Program-made: the position numbers and the translations under genes
Shown here: positions 60,633 through 64,000 of the stretch, in pieces
Layout: each line of letters opens with the position of its first letter
How positions within the stretch are numbered: the stretch's first letter is position 1
Assembly (NCBI RefSeq): GCF_002917095.1
Contig: NZ_PQGA01000011.1
Coordinates: 1 to 64,000, forward strand
DNA length: 64,000 nucleotides
DNA from: Paraburkholderia eburnea
Lineage (GTDB): Bacteria; Pseudomonadota; Gammaproteobacteria; Burkholderiales; Burkholderiaceae
Reading direction: 5' to 3'
The notes under the pieces: model-generated
Database searches by the model: none
What the model was told of the DNA's origin: nothing
What the model saw: the letters and a program-made list of their open reading frames with translations, nothing else

Positions 60633-61328
60633 ATGACTCAAGACGAACTCAAGAAACTGGTCGGCCAGGCCGCCGCCGACTACGTCAACGCGAATGTGCC
60701 GGAAGGCGCCATCATCGGCGTCGGCACAGGCTCGACCGCGAATTGCTTCATCGACGCGCTGGCCGCGAGCAAGAGCCGCTACCGCGGCGCCGTGTCCAGC
60801 TCGCTCGCCACCACGGCGCGCCTGGAAGCGCACGGCTTCAAGATCTTCGACCTCAACGAGATCGAATCGCTGCCCGTCTACGTGGACGGCGCCGACGAAA
60901 TCGACGCTTCGGGCGCGATGATCAAGGGCGGCGGCGGGGCGCTCACGCGCGAGAAGATCGTGGCCTCGGTGTCGGAAGTGTTCGTCTGCATCGCCGACGC
61001 GAGCAAGCGCGTCGAGGTGCTCGGCCAGTTTCCGCTGCCGATCGAAGTCGTGCCGATGGCGCGCACGGCCATCGGCCGCCGCGTGACGGCGCTCGGCGGC
61101 GTGCCGGTGCTGCGCGTGCAGAAGGACGGCTCGCCGTTCATCACCGACAACGGCAACGAGATTCTCGACGTCAAGGGCCTGCGCATCAGCGATCCGCGTA
61201 CGCTCGAAGCACACGTCAATGCATGGCCGGGCGTGGTGACCGTGGGCCTGTTCGCGGCGCGTGGCGCGGACTTCTGCCTGCTGGGCGGTGAGAGTGGTGT
61301 CGAGCGCGTCGACTACCGCAAGGTTTGA
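60633..61328 (+). CDS. rpiA: Ribose-5-phosphate isomerase A
   Basis: 231 aa. Signatures IIGVGTGSTANCFIDAL, SSLATTARLEAHGF, VYVDGADEIDASGAMIKGGGGALTREKIVA and the end GVERVDYRKV. It converts ribose 5-phosphate and ribulose 5-phosphate in the pentose phosphate pathway. Full length for the family, 115 nt after the amidase gene. Its weak ribosome binding site suggests modest expression. Confidence 0.97.
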   Translation: MTQDELKKLVGQAAADYVNANVPEGAIIGVGTGSTANCFIDALAASKSRYRGAVSSSLATTARLEAHGFKIFDLNEIESLPVYVDGADEIDASGAMIKGGGGALTREKIVASVSEVFVCIADASKRVEVLGQFPLPIEVVPMARTAIGRRVTALGGVPVLRVQKDGSPFITDNGNEILDVKGLRISDPRTLEAHVNAWPGVVTVGLFAARGADFCLLGGESGVERVDYRKV

Positions 61329-61576
61329 TGGTTTGAAGATGCGAGCGGTGGCGTTTGTACGACGCTGCCGTTCGCACTCGTATTGCGGGCGATGCCACGC
61401 GCCGATTGATATGGATTCCTGATAATCAAGGGTTCCATGCGCGCGAAATCGAACCACCGGAATCGAAGAAAAGGCAAAGCGCGCCGAAGCCAGAACGCTC
61501 TGCAATCAGACACACACACACGAGAAACCGGGCTTGGGGCCACCGCGCGATGGCCTGCGGGCCTTGCTTCTTCGTC

Positions 61577-62311
61577 TTATTCCACCGTTTCGGCCTGACG
61601 CAGGCGCGGCAGCAGCCGGTCGAACTCGCGGCGCACGAGGCCGTAGCACTCGCAGGCGCGGGCTTCGAGGCCCTCGCGGTCGAGCACGCGGATGCGCCCG
61701 CGGCTGTGGTGGATCAAACCTTCATCGTGAAGCTTGCCGGCGGCTTCCGTGATGCCTTCGCGACGCACGCCGAGCATATCGGCGATGAGCTGCTGCGTGA
61801 CCGTGAGGTCGTTCGAGGCCACGCGATCGACTTCGATCAGCAGCCAGCGGCACAGCTGCTTGCTGAGCGAATGATGGCGATTGCAGGCGGCGGTTTGCGC
61901 GACCTGGGTGAGCAGCGCGTGCATGTAAAGCAGCATCAGGCGGCGCAGGAAGTCCGAGCGCGCGAACTGCTGCTTAAGGCTTTGTGCGCTCATGCGATAG
62001 GCGAAGCCCGCGCACTGCACCTGCACGCGGTTCGGCATGGTTTCGCCGCCCGTCAGGACGGGCACGCCCGTCATGCCTTCGCGGCCCACGGCGGCGATTT
62101 CCACGGAGCTGCCGTCTTCCATCGTCGAGAGCATCGAGATGATGGCCGTGGTCGGAAAGTAGACATGGTGAATGCGCTGGCCGGAATCGCAGAGGAGTTG
62201 TTCGGTGCGCAGATGGACGAGTTCGAGATGAGGTGCGAGTGCTTGCCATTCATGCGACGGCAGTGCGCCGAGCAAATGGTTGCCGTGCAGATCCGATTGA
62301 AGGGTCAACAT
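61577..62311 (-). CDS. Crp/Fnr-family transcriptional regulator
   Basis: 244 aa. N-terminal cyclic-nucleotide-like beta-barrel (LLCDSGQRIHHVYFPTTAIISMLSTMEDGSSVEIAAVGREGMTGVPVLTGGETMPNRVQVQCAG) and C-terminal wHTH (DLTVTQQLIADMLGVRREGITEAAGKLHDEGLIHHSRGRIRVLDREGLE). There are no cysteines placed as in FNR iron-sulfur proteins, so oxygen sensing is unlikely. The binding pocket lacks the clear cAMP arginine-serine pair. The ATG at 62311 has a GAGGA site 8 nt upstream. It diverges from the polysaccharide gene downstream; a role in that cluster is an inference from position. Confidence 0.88.
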   Translation of the reverse strand: MLTLQSDLHGNHLLGALPSHEWQALAPHLELVHLRTEQLLCDSGQRIHHVYFPTTAIISMLSTMEDGSSVEIAAVGREGMTGVPVLTGGETMPNRVQVQCAGFAYRMSAQSLKQQFARSDFLRRLMLLYMHALLTQVAQTAACNRHHSLSKQLCRWLLIEVDRVASNDLTVTQQLIADMLGVRREGITEAAGKLHDEGLIHHSRGRIRVLDREGLEARACECYGLVRREFDRLLPRLRQAETVE

Positions 62312-63222
62312 GATTTGGTCCTCGTGTGAAGGCGCTTGCGCTGCCTTCTGTCTTGTCGTTCCGGTCGCCGAATCGTTTGTTGTTTGCCGCTTCCCGTAGC
62401 GGCTGTTCATTCGTCGTGCCGGCCCCATGGTCCCGAGAGCGTTCGCATTGTGTGTTTGCGTTACGCCTGTGTGGCGCTTCTCACTAAGCAGGGTGTGTGC
62501 CAGAAGGTCGCAAACCACGCCACAGCTAGGCTTCGCGGGCGTTACGTGCGAAACGCGGCTGGGCAATCCCGCGTTTTTGTTTCACTTCTGCACGATGCGT
62601 ACGTGGGGGCCACCAATGGACTGAGCAATTTGTATCGATGTAAGTCTTTGATTTATATGGTGGAAATGGTGCGCTGGAACGGTGTCTTGAAAATGACTCC
62701 CGCTTGAAACATACCGCGCGGCCGCCCACTGCGGTGGGGTCTGGGCGTGCCGCAGAGCGTTCGGATTTGATTCATCGTTGTTGCGGTGCGGCTGATCGGG
62801 CAATAAACGTTCGCCGGTGAAACATAGCCGCGTTACGGCTCGTCACGTTACGTTGTGTGGCCTGGCGCACGGAGTACGGCAGGCTTCTTCGGACGCCCGC
62901 GCCGGCAAAGGCTCTCGGGTGCGTTGTTCCGCGGTTCTCTGCGCAGTGTTGTCCGCGGTTGTCCGCGCAACGATCTTCCCGCCCGTCTGTCCATCTTCGG
63001 CGTCAGCATAGACAAACGCGCCAGCGCGCCGCCGTGCGGCAGCACTCGGACAGTGTGGGTATGCGTACAGATTGGCCTTGTGGCCTTTGCTCCAATGGAG
63101 CCTGACAACGAGGGAGTGCGCACGTGCATGACGAAGCGAGATCCGGCGCAATACGCGCGAAACCCCGCTGAATGCCACCTGCGCCGATCCAATACCAGAC
63201 ATTCCAGCGGGGAGCTTCGCGT
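62312..63222. other. 911-nt regulatory gap before the polysaccharide gene
   Basis: No convincing gene is seen. GTTAC cores occur at 62460, 62541, 62832 and 62847. The last two, GCGTTACGGC and ACGTTACGTT, are 15 nt apart. A GG-N10-GC pair near 63144 (CGGCGCAATACGCGC) is a poor sigma-54 match and I do not rely on it. The length suggests a complex promoter for the downstream cluster. Confidence 0.4.
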
Positions 63223-64000
63223 ATGAACCAGCTCGTCACACCGGCCGGCTTGATTGCCGCGGCCAATGAACCCGAAGTTGCGCTCGTCGTGCAGCCGGTC
63301 GTGCTCGCCGGTGGATCGGGCACGCGGCTCTGGCCGCTTTCGCGCGAACACTGTCCGAAACAGCTGATCGACCTGCTCGACGGGGAGTCGCTGCTCGAAG
63401 CCACCGTGCGCCGTCTCGACGGTCTCTACGCCAGTCCGGGCGTACAGACCGGTGCGTCCATCCGCAAGGCCGCGCCGCTCGTCGTGAGCAGCGAGGAACT
63501 GCGCCACATGACCGCCGACCGGTTAGGCCGCAGCGGCAAGCGGGCGCGCGTCGTGTTCGAACCGCACGCGCGCAACACCGCACCGGCGCTCACCGTGGCG
63601 GCGCTCGCCGCGCAGGCTTCGCATGGCGAAGCGTCCACCGAAGCCGCCGCGCCGCTCGACAGCGATCCGATTCTCATCGCCATGCCCGCCGATCATCTGA
63701 TCGCCGATCGCACGGCGTTTGCCGCCGCGCTCGAAGACGCCGTGAGCTACGCCGCGCGCGGCGCCATCGTCACGCTCGGCGTGCCGCCGCGGCGCGCGGA
63801 AACCGGTTACGGCTACATCTGCGCGGGCGCCATGCTCGGCACGAGCGGCGCGCGCACGATCGAGCGCTTCGTGGAAAAGCCCAGCGCCGAAGTCGCCGCC
63901 AGCTATGTCGCGTCGGGCGATTACTGGTGGAACAGCGGCATTTTCGTGGTGCGCGCCTCGGTATGGCTCGCGGCCATCGCGCGCGCGCGGCCCGCCATCG
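63223..64000 (+). CDS. manC: Mannose-1-phosphate guanylyltransferase (5' part)
   Basis: 259 codons lie in the window; the gene continues past the right edge. The nucleotidyltransferase signature is VVLAGGSGTRLWPLSREHCPKQ (about 27-48), with LIAMPADHLIADRTAF, GYGYICAG, FVEKP and YWWNSGIFVV after it. It forms GDP-mannose, the precursor for many exopolysaccharides and O-antigen sugars. A bifunctional GMP/PMI enzyme is common in this family, but the C-terminal half is not seen. ATG at 63223. Probably the first gene of an exopolysaccharide locus (inference). Confidence 0.92.
   Translation, partial: MNQLVTPAGLIAAANEPEVALVVQPVVLAGGSGTRLWPLSREHCPKQLIDLLDGESLLEATVRRLDGLYASPGVQTGASIRKAAPLVVSSEELRHMTADRLGRSGKRARVVFEPHARNTAPALTVAALAAQASHGEASTEAAAPLDSDPILIAMPADHLIADRTAFAAALEDAVSYAARGAIVTLGVPPRRAETGYGYICAGAMLGTSGARTIERFVEKPSAEVAASYVASGDYWWNSGIFVVRASVWLAAIARARPAI

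Noticed and set aside
61509..61522. CA dinucleotide repeat as a phase-variation tract
   Set aside because: It is short (about six units) and lies between two convergent genes, outside any coding frame or promoter.
1..64000. CRISPR arrays, prophage genes, complete insertion sequences, riboswitches
   Set aside because: No regular repeat-spacer pattern, integrase, phage structural gene, transposase with flanking inverted repeats, or recognisable riboswitch fold was seen.

Overview
The window looks like chromosomal DNA from a member of the Burkholderiaceae, most likely Paraburkholderia or a close relative such as Caballeronia. The composition is GC-rich. The gene content and order fit: a MarR/NodT efflux start, typA, odhA-odhB-lpd-zapE, an Hfq2-type second Hfq with a long C-terminal tail, a Burkholderia-type tad pilus locus, and an oxalate-degradation cluster. 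The genus is inferred from protein sequence recognised by eye, not from a database search.

Region by region. 1-11.3 kb is core: the 5' end of an outer-membrane efflux lipoprotein gene and its MarR regulator, the ribosome-associated GTPase gene typA, the 2-oxoglutarate dehydrogenase genes, zapE, and a small transposase-derived gene. 11.3-17.2 kb (minus strand) carries a DUF2147 protein, a TpsB/FhaC-type outer-membrane transporter and two large paralogous Gly/Ser/Thr-rich repeat lipoproteins. 17.2-17.86 kb is a long divergent control region. It has a textbook sigma-54 promoter facing the lipoproteins and two dense arrays of GTTAC/GTAAC sites. 17.86-32 kb (plus strand) is a complete-looking tad/flp type IVb pilus locus (flp, tadV, tadE, rcpC, rcpA, tadZ, tadA, tadB, tadC, tadD-like, DUF3613, tadG-like). 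It ends in a sigma-54 enhancer-binding protein and a DUF2968 protein.

32-37.3 kb holds a small ETFPASDP-motif protein, hfq2, and a five-gene ECF-sigma-factor operon (lipoprotein, sigma, anti-sigma, vanillyl-alcohol-oxidase-type flavoprotein, small exported protein) preceded by a plausible ECF promoter. 37.3-45.7 kb holds an acyl-CoA ligase, an MFS transporter, a TPR/glycosyltransferase-like protein, a relic of a VOC-domain gene, an SDR plus acyl-CoA-synthetase pair, and a hypothetical protein. 45.9-54.9 kb is an oxalotrophy cluster: GntR regulator, oxc, frc, a lone PAS protein, pntA, pntB and an OxlT-type oxalate/formate antiporter. In it, oxalyl-CoA decarboxylation plus antiport should make proton-motive force, which the transhydrogenase can turn into NADPH. 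55.3-55.9 kb has two near-identical tRNA-Leu(CAG) genes, each with its own promoter and terminator. 56.2-62.3 kb is housekeeping (rnr, rlmB, an AmpD-family amidase, rpiA) plus a Crp/Fnr regulator. After a 0.9-kb gap the window ends inside a mannose-1-phosphate guanylyltransferase gene, probably the first gene of an exopolysaccharide cluster.

The strongest lead is the 11.98-32 kb block. One intergenic region, carrying a sigma-54 promoter and repeated palindromic sites, separates repeat-lipoprotein/TpsB genes from a tad pilus operon that encodes its own sigma-54 activator. I read this as one co-regulated surface-adhesion system. The same GTTAC core also recurs upstream of the polysaccharide gene at the end of the window.
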